Origin: Streptomyces broussonetiae
Lineage (GTDB): Bacteria; Actinomycetota; Actinomycetes; Streptomycetales; Streptomycetaceae
Direction: 5' to 3'
Length of the DNA: 64,000 nucleotides
NCBI RefSeq assembly: GCF_009796285.1
Contig: NZ_CP047020.1
Coordinates: forward strand, 5,146,001 to 5,210,000
Shown piece after piece: positions 34,596-43,842 of this stretch. Numbering within the stretch: the stretch's first letter is position 1; every line of letters starts with the position of its first letter. Under the pieces are notes generated by a model. The model saw only the letters and a program-made list of their open reading frames with translations, was not told where the DNA came from and searched no databases. The translations under genes and the position numbers were made by a program.

Positions 34596-35246
34596 TCAGC
34601 TGAAGACGATCATCGAGCCCTGGGCCAGGGAGCGGGTCGCCGCCGCGTGCAGGCCCAGCCACACATGCCGTTCGCGGGCGAAGGGACTGGGGTCGTACGG
34701 ACCCGGGACCGCCGGTTCCTCCAGCTCCGTCGGGGCCGTGGGGGCGGCCGGGGCCGCCGGGGGGTTCGCCGGGTCGATGCCGATCGACGGAGCCACGTGT
34801 TCCAGTTCCCTCAGCAGGGTCTGGGAGCTGCCCAACGGGCCGCCGCCCGCGAGGAGTTCGTCGTTGGAGAGCGGGTGCGGAAAGTCGACGGGGACGTATG
34901 CGCCCGCGTGGTCGTAGTGCCAGACCAGGTGGGACTGCTGGGCCGTGGACTCGAACATCTCCAGCAGCTGCTCGTAGTCGCCGCCCAGTTCGCCGACCGG
35001 GGTCACCGGCAGACCGCAGACCTGGAGCAGGTAGGCGCGGCGCAGGAAGTGCAGGGCGTCGTAGTCGAAGCCGGCCACCGGGGCGACCTCGCCGGACAGT
35101 CCCGGCATGTACTGGTACACGGGCACCGGCGGGAGGCCGGCCGCCGTCAATGCGTTGTTGTACTGCGTGAGTTCCTCGGCGAACGGGTTGTCGGGGGTGT
35201 GGCACAACACGTCCACGAGCGGTACCAGCCACAGGTCGCAGGCCAA
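34596..35246 (-). CDS. Uncharacterised protein, 216 aa
   Basis: A TTG at 35246 with GAGGAG six bases before it is the best start, giving ACDLWLVPLVDVLCHTPDNP at the N-terminus. The body contains VAPVAGFDYDALHFLRRAYL, GGDYEQLLEMFESTAQQSHL and VWHYDHAGAYVPVDFPHPL; residues 140-175 are Pro/Ala-rich. The sequence looks like a folded, conserved cytoplasmic protein and I believe similar ones occur across Streptomyces, but I cannot name a function. It lies between the effector-like gene and a GntR regulator, all on the minus strand. Confidence 0.65.
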   Translation of the reverse strand: MACDLWLVPLVDVLCHTPDNPFAEELTQYNNALTAAGLPPVPVYQYMPGLSGEVAPVAGFDYDALHFLRRAYLLQVCGLPVTPVGELGGDYEQLLEMFESTAQQSHLVWHYDHAGAYVPVDFPHPLSNDELLAGGGPLGSSQTLLRELEHVAPSIGIDPANPPAAPAAPTAPTELEEPAVPGPYDPSPFARERHVWLGLHAAATRSLAQGSMIVFS

Positions 35247-35347
35247 AGAGGGCTCCTCGCACACAGAAGGGTCCACGCGGGGGGTGTCTGGGAAGAGTAA
35301 TCGGTGTTGCACCGGGTTGCTCCCCGTGTGCGCACGGTACCGGTCAC

Positions 35348-36043
35348 CTAGCGCGTGGTCAGGTCCTCCAGCAGCGCCAGGGAGTGGGCGTTGGAGGCGG
35401 CGACGATCTCGCGCGCGGCCTCGGCCTCGCGGCGGGCGAGCGCGTCGACCAGGTCCGTGTGCCCCGCCCACAGACGGCCGCGCAGATCGGGCAGGCGCAG
35501 CAGGTGCTGGACCGCGCAGACCCAGGACTGCACGCGCAGGCGGTTGAGGAAGTCGGCGAGGTAGGGGTTGCCGAACAGGGCGCTCAGCTCGCGCCAGAAG
35601 CGCAGGTCGTAGCCGATGAGGATGGTGAGGTCACCGGCCGTGGCGGCGCGCTGGGCCTCCTCGCCGCGGCGGCGGACGGTGGCCAGGGCAGCGGCCGTAC
35701 GGGGGTCGTCCGGCGGGGTGCGGAAGGCGGGGTGGCCGCCTCCGAGGGACTGGAACATGCCGTCGGTGACCAGGCAGCGGGCCTCGATCATGTTCCGGTA
35801 GTCGGCGACGGAGTACTCCGGCACGCGAAAGCCGCGGTGCTGGTCGGCCTCGAGTATGCCCTGGGCGGACAGGTCGACCAGCGCCTCGCGGACGGGGGTC
35901 GCGGAGACGCCGTACTGCTCGGCGATCTCCTTGACGGTGAACGCCCGGCCCGGCTGCAGCCGCCCGGCCAGCACCTCGTCGCGGAGCGCGTCCGCGATCT
36001 GCTGGCGCAGGGTGCTGCGTGTCACAGCGCCGGTGCCGGGCAT
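35348..36043 (-). CDS. GntR-family regulator, FadR/FCD subgroup
   Basis: 231 residues from the ATG at 36043. The winged helix reads TLRQQIADALRDEVLAGRLQ, then FTVKEIAEQYGVSATPVREA and ILEADQHRGFRV. The C-terminal all-helical FCD domain has the pattern MIEARCLVTDGMF, DLRFWRELSALFGNPYLADF and GHTDLVDALARREAEAA with the usual metal-binding Asp/His positions partly kept. Such regulators respond to small carboxylates. It lies 107 bases downstream of the class III aminotransferase on the same strand and probably controls it. Confidence 0.85.
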   Translation of the reverse strand: MPGTGAVTRSTLRQQIADALRDEVLAGRLQPGRAFTVKEIAEQYGVSATPVREALVDLSAQGILEADQHRGFRVPEYSVADYRNMIEARCLVTDGMFQSLGGGHPAFRTPPDDPRTAAALATVRRRGEEAQRAATAGDLTILIGYDLRFWRELSALFGNPYLADFLNRLRVQSWVCAVQHLLRLPDLRGRLWAGHTDLVDALARREAEAAREIVAASNAHSLALLEDLTTR

Positions 36044-36150
36044 GGTGGGGTCTCTCCTCGCGCGTGGGTGACGTACTCGCGTACCTCTCGTCCTTCTTAC
36101 GAGCACGTCACCTTACGCGTTCGATCTGCACGGCGGCAGCTGCGGTTCGG

Positions 36151-37506
36151 TTACGCGGTGTATCCGTCGGCCACGCTCAGCGCGGCGTCCAGGGCGGCGA
36201 GGCCCTCCTTCAGCTCGGCCTCGGTGACGTTGCAGGGCGGGACCACGTGGGTGCGGTTCATGTTCACGAAGGGCCACAGGCCGTGCTGCCTGGCGGCGGC
36301 CGTGAAGGCGGCCATGGGCGCGTTCGCCTCGCCGGTCGCGTTGTACGGCACCAGCGGCTCGCGGGTCTCGCGGTCCTTGACCAGCTCCAGCGCCCAGAAC
36401 ATGCCGGTGCCGCGGACCTCGCCGACGCTCGGGTGCCGCGCGGCCAGGTCGGCGAGCGCGGGGCCGAGGAGGCCGGCACCGAGCTGCCTGGCGTTCTCGA
36501 CCACGCCCTCCTGGGCCATCACGTTGATCGTGGCGACGGCGGCGGCACAGGCGAGCGGGTGCCCGGAGTAGGTCAGGCCGCCGGGGTAGGGGCGCTTGCC
36601 GAAGGTGTCGGCGATCCGCTCGCAGATGGCGACACCACCGAGCGGGACGTACCCCGAGTTCACCCCCTTGGCGAAGGTCATCAGGTCCGGCACGACACCG
36701 AAGAGGTCGGCGGCGAACCACTCACCCGTGCGGCCGAAGCCCGCCATGACCTCGTCCAGGATGAAGACGATGCCGTGGCGGTCGCAGATCTCGCGGACAC
36801 CGGCCAGGTAGCCGGGCGGCGGGACCATGATCCCGGCCGTACCGGGGACGGTCTCGAGGATGATCGCGGCGACCGTGCCCGGCCCCTCGAACGCGATCGT
36901 CGTCTCCAGGTGCTCCAGGGCCCGCGCGGTCTCCTGCTCCTCGGTCTCCGCGTAGAAACGGGAGCGGTAGAGGAACGGCGCCCAGAAGTGGACGACACCG
37001 GCCGCGGCGCCGTCGCTCGCCCAGCGGCGCGGGTCGCCGGTGATGTTGATCGCCTGCTGGGTGCCGCCGTGGTACGAGCGGTACGCCGAGAGCACCTTCG
37101 GGCGGCCCGTGTGCAGCCGGGCCATGCGCACCGCGTGCTCGACGGCGTCGGCGCCGCCGTTGGTGAAGAAGATCTTGTCCAGGTCGCCGGGGGTCCGCTC
37201 GGCGATCAGCCGGGCCGCCTCCGAGCGCGCCTCGACGGCGAACGCGGGCGCGAAGGTCGTCATCGTCGCGGCCTGCTCCTGGATCGCCGCGACGACCTTG
37301 GGGTGCTGGTAGCCGATGTTGGTGAAGACGAGCCCGCTGGTGAAGTCCAGGTACCGCTTGCCGTCGTAGTCCCAGAAGTACGACCCTTCGGCGCCGGCGA
37401 CGGCGAGGGGGTCGATGAGGTCCTGGGCCGACCAGGAGTGGAAGACGTGCGCGCGGTCCGCGGCCTTCACTGCGGCACCGGCTTCGGGATTGGGCTGAGG
37501 GGTCAT
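36151..37506 (-). CDS. Class III PLP-dependent aminotransferase, 451 aa
   Basis: Marks of the omega-aminotransferase family: FTNGGADAVEHAVRMAR, SAYRSYHGGTQQAIN, ILDEVMAGFGRTGEW (cofactor Asp) and MTFAKGVNSGYVPLGG with the Schiff-base lysine. The family moves amino groups from beta-alanine, taurine, GABA or similar omega-amines. Subgroup marks (HVFHSWSAQDLIDP at the start) point to the taurine/beta-alanine-pyruvate type. The GntR regulator follows. It is divergent from the DJ-1/MarR pair across 119 bases. Confidence 0.85.
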   Translation of the reverse strand: MTPQPNPEAGAAVKAADRAHVFHSWSAQDLIDPLAVAGAEGSYFWDYDGKRYLDFTSGLVFTNIGYQHPKVVAAIQEQAATMTTFAPAFAVEARSEAARLIAERTPGDLDKIFFTNGGADAVEHAVRMARLHTGRPKVLSAYRSYHGGTQQAINITGDPRRWASDGAAAGVVHFWAPFLYRSRFYAETEEQETARALEHLETTIAFEGPGTVAAIILETVPGTAGIMVPPPGYLAGVREICDRHGIVFILDEVMAGFGRTGEWFAADLFGVVPDLMTFAKGVNSGYVPLGGVAICERIADTFGKRPYPGGLTYSGHPLACAAAVATINVMAQEGVVENARQLGAGLLGPALADLAARHPSVGEVRGTGMFWALELVKDRETREPLVPYNATGEANAPMAAFTAAARQHGLWPFVNMNRTHVVPPCNVTEAELKEGLAALDAALSVADGYTA

Positions 37507-37594
37507 GCCGCCGAGCGTAAATGTCCGCGATGCGGAAGGCCTATCGGCGTCTTGTTCTGTGGACGGGGGGTTTCCGCGACAGGTTGTCTATGGA

Positions 37595-37623
37595 CAGCAG
37601 GCTGTCGAATTGACAGCATGCTG
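37595..37623. promoter_or_regulatory. Extended palindromic operator at the start of the DJ-1/MarR operon
   Basis: Core GCTGTC-GAATT-GACAGC (37601-37617) is a perfect 6-5-6 palindrome, flanked symmetrically by CAGCA (37595-37599) and TGCTG (37619-37623). It ends three bases before the ATG at 37626, so there is no room for a ribosome site and the message is probably leaderless. A MarR dimer bound here would cover the transcription start. Confidence 0.6.
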
Positions 37624-37625
37624 CC

Positions 37626-38270
37626 ATGAATGCGTCGACGGGCAAACGGGTGCATCTGGCGGTCTACGACAGCCTCGCCGACTGGGAGACGGGGCATACG
37701 ACCGCGTACCTCGCCCGCGCCGGGTACGAGGTGCTGACCGTGGGACCCGGCCGCGAGCCCGTCGTCAGCATCGGCGGACTGCGCATCACGCCCGACCTCG
37801 TGCTGGACGAGCTGTGTCCCGAGGACAGCTCCCTGCTGATCCTGCCGGGCGCCGACCTGTGGACCCGGCCGGCCGCCTCCCCCGTCGCAGCGGGCACGAA
37901 CGGCCTCGCGCCCTTCGCCCGCGCGGCCCGCGCCTTCCTCGACGCGGGCGTCCCCGTCGCCGCGATCTGCGGCGCCACCGCCGGCCTCGCCCGCGAGGGC
38001 CTGCTCGACGAGCGCGCCCACACCAGCGCGAGCCCGTACTACCTGGCGGGAGTCACCGGCTACGCCGGGGGCGAGCGGTACGTCGAGACGGACGCGGTGA
38101 CCGACGGCGCACTGATCACCGCCGGGCCCACCGAGCCCGTCGCCCTCGCCCGGGAGGTCTTCCGGCTCCTCGGGGTGTACGAGGGGGAGGTGCTGGACGC
38201 CTGGTACCGGCTGTACCACGACTCCGACGCGGAGGCGTACCACGTGCTCCAGCGGGCGGGCACGCCATGA
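37626..38270 (+). CDS. DJ-1/PfpI family protein, 214 aa
   Basis: The fold is seen in VHLAVYDSLADWETGH, YEVLTVGPGREPV, LLILPGADLWTRP and the nucleophile elbow VAAICGATAGLAREG, whose Cys is the reactive residue of the family, with a preceding Glu-like position in DWE. Members act as glyoxalases, deglycases, amidases or regulators; the reaction here is open. The stop overlaps the start of the MarR gene (ATGA). Confidence 0.82.
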   Translation: MNASTGKRVHLAVYDSLADWETGHTTAYLARAGYEVLTVGPGREPVVSIGGLRITPDLVLDELCPEDSSLLILPGADLWTRPAASPVAAGTNGLAPFARAARAFLDAGVPVAAICGATAGLAREGLLDERAHTSASPYYLAGVTGYAGGERYVETDAVTDGALITAGPTEPVALAREVFRLLGVYEGEVLDAWYRLYHDSDAEAYHVLQRAGTP

Positions 38271-38725
38271 GCAGGGAACAGCAGGAACTGCTCAGCCGCA
38301 GCGCCCTCGGGGTGTTCCGGCTCAACGGCCAGTTCCTCGCCGTCGCCGAGGAGCTGGCCCGGCCGGCCGGGCTGACCGCCGCCTGGTGGCAGGTGCTCGG
38401 CGCGGTGCTGCCCGAGCCGCTGCCGGTCGCGGGCATCGCGCGGGCCATGGGCATCACCCGGCAGAGCGTGCAGCGCATCGCCGATCTGCTGGTGGGGCGG
38501 GGACTCGCCGTGTACCGGCCGAACCCGGCCCACCGGCGGGCGAAGCTCCTCGCGCCCACCGAGGAGGGGCGGGCGGCCGTGGCGCGCATCGGGCCCGGGC
38601 ACGCGGCCCATGCCGGGCGGCTCGCCCAGGCGATGGGCGAGAGCGAACTGGCCGAGGCGGTACGACTGCTCGAACGGCTCTCGCAGGTGCTGGAACAGCT
38701 CGGCAGGCCCGTTACGGAACCGTAG
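38267..38725 (+). CDS. MarR-family regulator, 152 aa
   Basis: ATG at 38267 overlaps the DJ-1 gene stop. The winged helix has TAAWWQVLGAVLPEPLPVAG, IARAMGITRQSVQRIADLLV (recognition helix) and RPNPAHRRAKLLAPT (wing). It likely represses its own operon through the palindrome at 37595. The paired DJ-1 enzyme suggests response to a reactive aldehyde or oxidant (inference). Confidence 0.85.
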   Translation: MSREQQELLSRSALGVFRLNGQFLAVAEELARPAGLTAAWWQVLGAVLPEPLPVAGIARAMGITRQSVQRIADLLVGRGLAVYRPNPAHRRAKLLAPTEEGRAAVARIGPGHAAHAGRLAQAMGESELAEAVRLLERLSQVLEQLGRPVTEP

Positions 38726-38801
38726 AGGCGAGCCCGCTCGACTCCCCGTACGACCGGATTATTCTCGGTCCGTTGCACACGTAGGGGAGGCGGCGCGACG
38801 C

Positions 38802-40712
38802 ATGGACAGGCTGGGACCGGGAGATCCGCACCGGATCGGGGGCTACCGGCTCCTGGCACGACTGGGCGCCGGCGGGATGGGGCACGTCTATCTGGCCCGG
38901 TCGGAGCGGGGCCGTACCGTCGCGGTGAAACTCGTCCGCGAGGAACTGGCCCGGCAGGAGGAGTTCCGGGCCCGCTTCCGGCAGGAGGTGCAGGCCGCGC
39001 GGCGGGTCGGCGGGTACTGGACCGCGCCCGTGCTCGACGCGGACACCGAGGCGGCCGTGCCCTGGGTGGCCACCGGCTATGTGGCCGGGCCCAGCCTGCA
39101 GCAGGTGGTCGGCCATGATCACGGGGCGCTGCCGGAGCGGTCGGTACGGATCCTCGCGGCGGGCCTCGCGCACGCGCTCAAGGACATCCACGCGGCGGGG
39201 ATCGTGCACCGGGACCTGAAGCCGTCGAACGTGCTGGTGACCATCGACGGCCCCCGGGTGATCGACTTCGGGATCGCACGGGCACTGGAGACGACCTCGC
39301 CGGGCGGGGACGAACTGACCCGGACCGGGCAGCTGGTCGGGTCGCCGGGGTTCATGGCGCCGGAGCAGGTGCGGGGGGACCGGATCACGCCGGCGTGCGA
39401 CGTCTTCTGCCTCGGGTCCGTGCTGGCCTACGCGGCCTCCGGGGCGCTGCCGTTCGGTACGGCGGGCAGCGGCGGGCACGCGCTGATGTTCCGGATCGCC
39501 CAGGAGGAGCCGGATCTCACGGGGGTGCCGGAGGGCATCGCCGACCTGGTGCGGCAGTGCCTGCGCAAGGATCCCGCCACCCGGCCCACGCTGGATGCGG
39601 TGCTGGAGCGGACGGGGGCGGAGGACACCGTCTCCGGGGGGCGGTCCCGGGATCCCTGGCTGCCCGGGGTGCTGGTCGCTCAACTGGGCCGGCACGCCGT
39701 GCAGTTGCTGGAGACGGAGGAGCCGGAGGGTGCGCAGGACGCCTCGCCGGATCCGGGTGACGCCGGTGGGGCGCAGGTACGGTCGGCGGGTGCGGGCGGG
39801 GCCGCTTCACCGAGCCCCCGGGGCGGGTCTCCCGAGCATGCCGCCGTGTCCGACGAAAGAGACGGCGACGGGGCCGGCCGGGTGAGTGCCGACCGGCTGC
39901 CCACCGTGGTGTCGGGGCATCCGCAGCCGGCGCAGCCGTACCCCCCGTCCGTTCCGTCCGCACCGCCGGCCCCGGCGTCGCTCTCGTCGTATCCCCCGCA
40001 GCACCAGGCGGTGGCCGGGACCCACGGATCCCCGCAGCATCCGTACGCGGGACCCTACGGCGCCGGGTTCGGGCCCACCCCGCCGTACGGGCCCGCGGTG
40101 GGCGGCGAGCCGGAGGAGGCCGAGCGGCGCAGTGCGCGCTCGACCGCGCTGCTCGTCGTGATCGCGTTGATCGTGGCGCTGGGGGCGGGCGGGTCGGTGT
40201 ACGCGCTGATGAACGGCAGCGGTGGGCACCCCCGGGCCGGCGGACAGGGCGGCGACCCGTCCGGCGCCACCTCCGCGCCGGCGGCGGGCGGCGGGGGCTC
40301 CGGCGGGCCGACGCCGAGCACGTCCGCGCCGTCCTCCTCCGCCGGACCCTCGGACGGAGCGGTCCCGGCCGGCTATCTGGGCACCTGGGAGACGACGATC
40401 GACGGTGCCAACGGGACCGGCACCCGCCAACTGACCATCCGGCAGGGCAGGGTGGGCGACACCGTGCTGACGCTGGTCGCGGACGGGCCGACCGACGGCG
40501 GCGGGACGTACCACTGTGTCTTCGCGGCCAGACTCACCCAACAGCCCAGTGCCGGAGGTCCGTTGGAGATCGGGCCGTCCACCGTCAGCTCCGGTGAGCC
40601 CGCCTCCTCCTGTGCCCCGGGGCAGGCGACCGAACTCACCCTGCTGCCGGGTGCGGCGCTCGAGCGGCGAGAGAGGAGCGGCGGGGAGAGCCTGACGTAC
40701 ACCAAGCAGTGA
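38802..40712 (+). CDS. Membrane serine/threonine protein kinase with extracellular domain
   Basis: 636 residues from the ATG at 38802. The kinase domain (residues 12-270) has GAGGMGHVYLAR, Lys43 in VAVKLVR, HRDLKPSN with Asp138, and DFGIAR then GSPGFMAPEQV. A Pro/Ser/Gly-rich linker (residues 275-440) leads to a single membrane helix (residues 447-468) and an outer domain of about 95 residues beginning AGYLGTWETTIDGA and containing YHCVFAARL, which looks like a small beta-barrel ligand domain. It would sense something outside and phosphorylate proteins inside. It lies directly before the PstS-like gene. Confidence 0.9.
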   Translation: MDRLGPGDPHRIGGYRLLARLGAGGMGHVYLARSERGRTVAVKLVREELARQEEFRARFRQEVQAARRVGGYWTAPVLDADTEAAVPWVATGYVAGPSLQQVVGHDHGALPERSVRILAAGLAHALKDIHAAGIVHRDLKPSNVLVTIDGPRVIDFGIARALETTSPGGDELTRTGQLVGSPGFMAPEQVRGDRITPACDVFCLGSVLAYAASGALPFGTAGSGGHALMFRIAQEEPDLTGVPEGIADLVRQCLRKDPATRPTLDAVLERTGAEDTVSGGRSRDPWLPGVLVAQLGRHAVQLLETEEPEGAQDASPDPGDAGGAQVRSAGAGGAASPSPRGGSPEHAAVSDERDGDGAGRVSADRLPTVVSGHPQPAQPYPPSVPSAPPAPASLSSYPPQHQAVAGTHGSPQHPYAGPYGAGFGPTPPYGPAVGGEPEEAERRSARSTALLVVIALIVALGAGGSVYALMNGSGGHPRAGGQGGDPSGATSAPAAGGGGSGGPTPSTSAPSSSAGPSDGAVPAGYLGTWETTIDGANGTGTRQLTIRQGRVGDTVLTLVADGPTDGGGTYHCVFAARLTQQPSAGGPLEIGPSTVSSGEPASSCAPGQATELTLLPGAALERRERSGGESLTYTKQ

Positions 40713-40756
40713 CGTAACGGCCTTTGCTGTTGGGTAGTTGAACGTTCGGGGAATAT

Positions 40757-40782
40757 CGGGGGCGACGTCCGGTTCGCCCCCG
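40757..40782 (+). terminator. Terminator after the kinase gene
   Basis: CGGGGGCG (40757-40764) and CGCCCCCG (40775-40782) pair perfectly over eight bases with a ten-base loop, 45 bases after the kinase stop. Confidence 0.55.
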
Positions 40783-40849
40783 TCTGTGCTTCGCCGGCCC
40801 GCGTACCGTGTCCGCACGATCCGGCTCCGGGGAGTGGCGGGGGCACCAC

Positions 40850-42379
40850 ATGTCGTGGTTGAGCACGGAGAACATCGTCGCGGTCGGCACGGCGCTGCTG
40901 GGCATCGCCGCCTCCGCGGGCATGGTCATGTACGAGCGCCGGGTGCCGCGCCGCAAGCGCATCGGCTACCGCGTGCAGATGGACAACCCCATAGGCGACG
41001 ACGTCCGCTCCGGCCGCGTCAACCGACGCCTCGGCCTCTTCGACGAGGCCCCGGACATGAGCGACGCGACACTGGTCCTGCTCCGTATCGAGAACGACGG
41101 CTCCCTCGGCATCGACCGCGACGACTACACCAGCCCCGAACGCCACGGCCTGACCGCGGTGTTCGTGGACCGGACCGTCCGCGGCGTCTCCGTCTCCCAG
41201 CCGACCGACACCGACCATCTGCTCGACCACTTCACCGCCGAGCGCGGCTTCGGCTACGAGGGCAACGCTCTGCGCATCCCGCGCGTCCCGCTGAACAAGG
41301 GGGACTACTTCAAGCTGCTCGTGCTGCTGTCCGGCGGGGACGTCGGCCGGGACATCCGGATCGTCGGCGGGATCAGGGAGGGCGAGGTCCATCCCAACCG
41401 CAGTGCCACGCCCGACGACAAGCCGCCGCTGTTCAGCCGCGCCTCCCGGCTCATCACCATCATGCTCACGCTGTCCGTGGTGACCCTGGCGAGCATCGTC
41501 GTGACCCGCGACGACACCCCGCCCCCGATCGGCTGCGCGAAGGGCGAGCTGACCGTTACCGGGTCGACCGCGTTCGCGCCGGTGGTGCAGGAGGTGGCGA
41601 CGAAGTACGAGCACGACTGCACGGGGTCGAGCGTGATCGTGGACGCGCACGGATCCACGGCAGGGACGAGGGAGTTGGCGGCACAGGGGGTGCAGGCCGG
41701 GACGAAGGGCTCGCCGCCGCTCGTGGCCCTCTCCGACGGGCCCAAGCCGGACGACATGCCCGAACTCCGCGAGAACCGTGTCGCGTTGTCGGTCTTCGCC
41801 CTCGTCGTGAACAAGGACGTGGGCCTGACGAACCTGTCGACGGCCGACGTGCGACGCCTGTACCAGGGGCGGATCGCCAACTGGAGCCAGCTGGGCGGCC
41901 GTTCGCTGCCCGTGCGCCTGGTCAGCCGGGACGCCAACTCCGGTACCCGGCAGGTCTTCCAGCGGCATGTGCTGGGCCGGGGCGAGATGGCGAACTCCTC
42001 CGTCGACTGTGTCCACAAGGACGACGCGACGGCGCCGGTGACCCGCTGCGAACTCGACTCCACCGAGCAGGTGCTGAACGAGGTGGCGCAGCTGCCCGGC
42101 GCGATCGGCTACAGCGAGCTGAACCTGGCCACGGACGCGAAGGGGCTGCGCGTACTGGACCTCGACGGCAACGCGCCGTCGGTGGACGCCATCGAGCACG
42201 GCCACAACACGTATCCCTACCGCGAGATCGAGTACGCCTACACCTATGGGCAGCCGCCGGCGGACTCGCTGGCCTCGAGCTTCCTGACGTACCTGATCCG
42301 GGGGACCGGCCAGGACATCATCCGGACGCACGGGCACGTGCCGTGCTGGACCCCGGAGGGGATGAAGCTGTGTGCGTAG
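40850..42379 (+). CDS. Membrane protein with PstS-like substrate-binding domain, 509 aa
   Basis: From the ATG at 40850. A first membrane helix (IVAVGTALLGIAASAGMVMY) is followed by a 170-residue domain (for example RIGYRVQMDNPIG and NKGDYFKLLVLLSGGDVGR), a second helix near residues 200-220 (LITIMLTLSVVTLASIVVTR), then a PBP2-type phosphate-binding fold: LTVTGSTAFAPVVQEVATKY, HGSTAGTRELA, SRDANSGTRQVFQRHVL and GAIGYSELNLAT. The N-terminal domain is thus cytoplasmic and the binding domain outside. No pstCAB genes are adjacent, so it is probably a sensor rather than a transporter part. Confidence 0.75.
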   Translation: MSWLSTENIVAVGTALLGIAASAGMVMYERRVPRRKRIGYRVQMDNPIGDDVRSGRVNRRLGLFDEAPDMSDATLVLLRIENDGSLGIDRDDYTSPERHGLTAVFVDRTVRGVSVSQPTDTDHLLDHFTAERGFGYEGNALRIPRVPLNKGDYFKLLVLLSGGDVGRDIRIVGGIREGEVHPNRSATPDDKPPLFSRASRLITIMLTLSVVTLASIVVTRDDTPPPIGCAKGELTVTGSTAFAPVVQEVATKYEHDCTGSSVIVDAHGSTAGTRELAAQGVQAGTKGSPPLVALSDGPKPDDMPELRENRVALSVFALVVNKDVGLTNLSTADVRRLYQGRIANWSQLGGRSLPVRLVSRDANSGTRQVFQRHVLGRGEMANSSVDCVHKDDATAPVTRCELDSTEQVLNEVAQLPGAIGYSELNLATDAKGLRVLDLDGNAPSVDAIEHGHNTYPYREIEYAYTYGQPPADSLASSFLTYLIRGTGQDIIRTHGHVPCWTPEGMKLCA

Positions 42380-42427
42380 CCGCCGCGGGGTGCTCGTGGG
42401 GCGCCCGTGGGGTGGCGGTTCAGGGCG

Positions 42428-43177
42428 TCATCGAGGCTCCGGCGGGCGCTGCCTGGGCATGTTCGGGCGAGTGCCGTTCGCCGGGGGGAGCGGGAAGCGG
42501 CCCCCGGAACCCCCGCTGTCCTGCCGCGGCACGGACGCGACCGCCGTCTGGATGCCCAGGGGGGCCGAGCCGGTGCGGAACTCGACCATCCAGTCGGTCG
42601 TCTCGGTACGCACCAGCTCCGTGATGTCCTCCGAGAAGCGCCGCAGCACGCCCAGGCACCGCTCGGCCGCCTCGCTCGCCGTGCCCTCCGCCGGGCCCAG
42701 CACCTCCCGGATGCTCTCGGACGCCCAGTCGAACTGCAACGCCTGCAGCCGTCGCGCGACCGCCTGTGCCGTGGCCACGTCCCTTATCCATCCGGAGGTC
42801 ACGCCGAAGAACCGGTCCATGCCGATACAGGCCACCGCCAGCAGCAGCGCCAAACAGCCCCAGGGCGCCACCCCGTGCGCCGCCCCGGTCAGGTCCAGCA
42901 GCGGCAGCGCCGCACCGGCCGCCGCGCCCGTCGCCGCACCGGCCCGCAGCACCCGCGCCCCACGCCGCTTCCACACCCGGTCGCGCAGGTACCAGGACGC
43001 CGTCTGCAGGGCTCCGCGCTCCACCCACCGGTACAGCTCGTCCAGTCGTTCGGCGGGTTCCCCCCAGTCCCCGAGCGGAAAGGACCGCCCGGTCAGATCG
43101 CCCGGCCGCAGCCCGGCCGCACCCTCGCCCCGCCCGTCCTGAGGCGGACCCTCGGGCTGCATCTCCGGTTGACCCAC
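42428..43177 (-). CDS. SLATT-domain membrane protein, 249 aa
   Basis: Residues 45-190 carry ELYRWVERGALQTASWYLRD, then RVWKRRGARVLRAGAATGAA, two close membrane helices (AGAATGAAAGAALPLLDLTG and VAPWGCLALLLAVACIGMDR) and a long amphipathic helix FFGVTSGWIRDVATAQAVAR. This is the SLATT layout (2-helix proteins associated with SMODS and SLOG domains), which in phage-defence islands act as membrane-disrupting effectors. Here the partner could be the convergent PstS-like protein. The Pro/Gly-rich tail is disordered. The effector role is by family analogy only. Confidence 0.65.
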   Translation of the reverse strand: MGQPEMQPEGPPQDGRGEGAAGLRPGDLTGRSFPLGDWGEPAERLDELYRWVERGALQTASWYLRDRVWKRRGARVLRAGAATGAAAGAALPLLDLTGAAHGVAPWGCLALLLAVACIGMDRFFGVTSGWIRDVATAQAVARRLQALQFDWASESIREVLGPAEGTASEAAERCLGVLRRFSEDITELVRTETTDWMVEFRTGSAPLGIQTAVASVPRQDSGGSGGRFPLPPANGTRPNMPRQRPPEPR

Positions 43178-43446
43178 CCGGCACTCCCTACTGATCCCGA
43201 CCGATCCCGACCGATCACGTTGCGTGACATCTCCTGCCGATTGCCCTGCCGACGCGCGGGACCCTTCCTACTGCCCAATGGGTGGGGGAGAGGGGCTTTT
43301 CCTGTCTTTTCCGCTCGTAAGAGGGCCTTGATCAGGTATAGGGCTGCTGACCTTCTCACTCGAAAGAGTGGCGCGGCGACGGGGGCGTGGACCACGTAGG
43401 CTCATGCTCAGCGGAGAAAACCGAGAAGGACACAGAGGAGCTGATC

Positions 43447-43791
43447 GTGTTTCCCGGTGGTGGCCAGCCCAACATGCAGCAGTTGCTCCAGCAGGCCCAG
43501 AAGATGCAGCAGGACCTGCAGCGGGCGCAGGAGGAACTGGCGAACACGGAGGTCGACGGGCAGGCGGGCGGCGGTCTGGTGCAGGCCACGGTGACCGGCT
43601 CCGGTGAGCTGCGCGCGCTCAGGATCGACCCGAAGGCGGTGGACCCGGAGGACACCGAGACCCTCGCCGACCTGATCGTGGCGGCCGTCCACGCGGCCAA
43701 CGAGAACGCGCAGGCGCTCCAGCAGCAGAAGCTCGGCCCGCTGGCCCAGGGCCTCGGCGGCGGCACGGGCATCCCCGGTCTGCCGTTCTGA
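43447..43791 (+). CDS. YbaB/EbfC-type nucleoid-associated protein
   Basis: 114 residues from the GTG at 43447, which follows GAGGAG. The family block MQQLLQQAQKMQQDLQRAQE, then VDGQAGGGLVQATVTGSGEL and LRIDPKAVDPEDTETLADLI are present. It binds DNA as a dimer. The arrangement before recR is ancient and widespread. The 269-base gap upstream (43178-43446) carries a plausible promoter (TTGATC near 43328 and TATAGG near 43337 overlap too closely, so the exact start is unclear). Confidence 0.9.
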   Translation: MFPGGGQPNMQQLLQQAQKMQQDLQRAQEELANTEVDGQAGGGLVQATVTGSGELRALRIDPKAVDPEDTETLADLIVAAVHAANENAQALQQQKLGPLAQGLGGGTGIPGLPF

Positions 43792-43842
43792 GGCCGGGCC
43801 AACTACGGTACGTACCGAAAGGTCTCCAGGAAGGGCAGTCCG

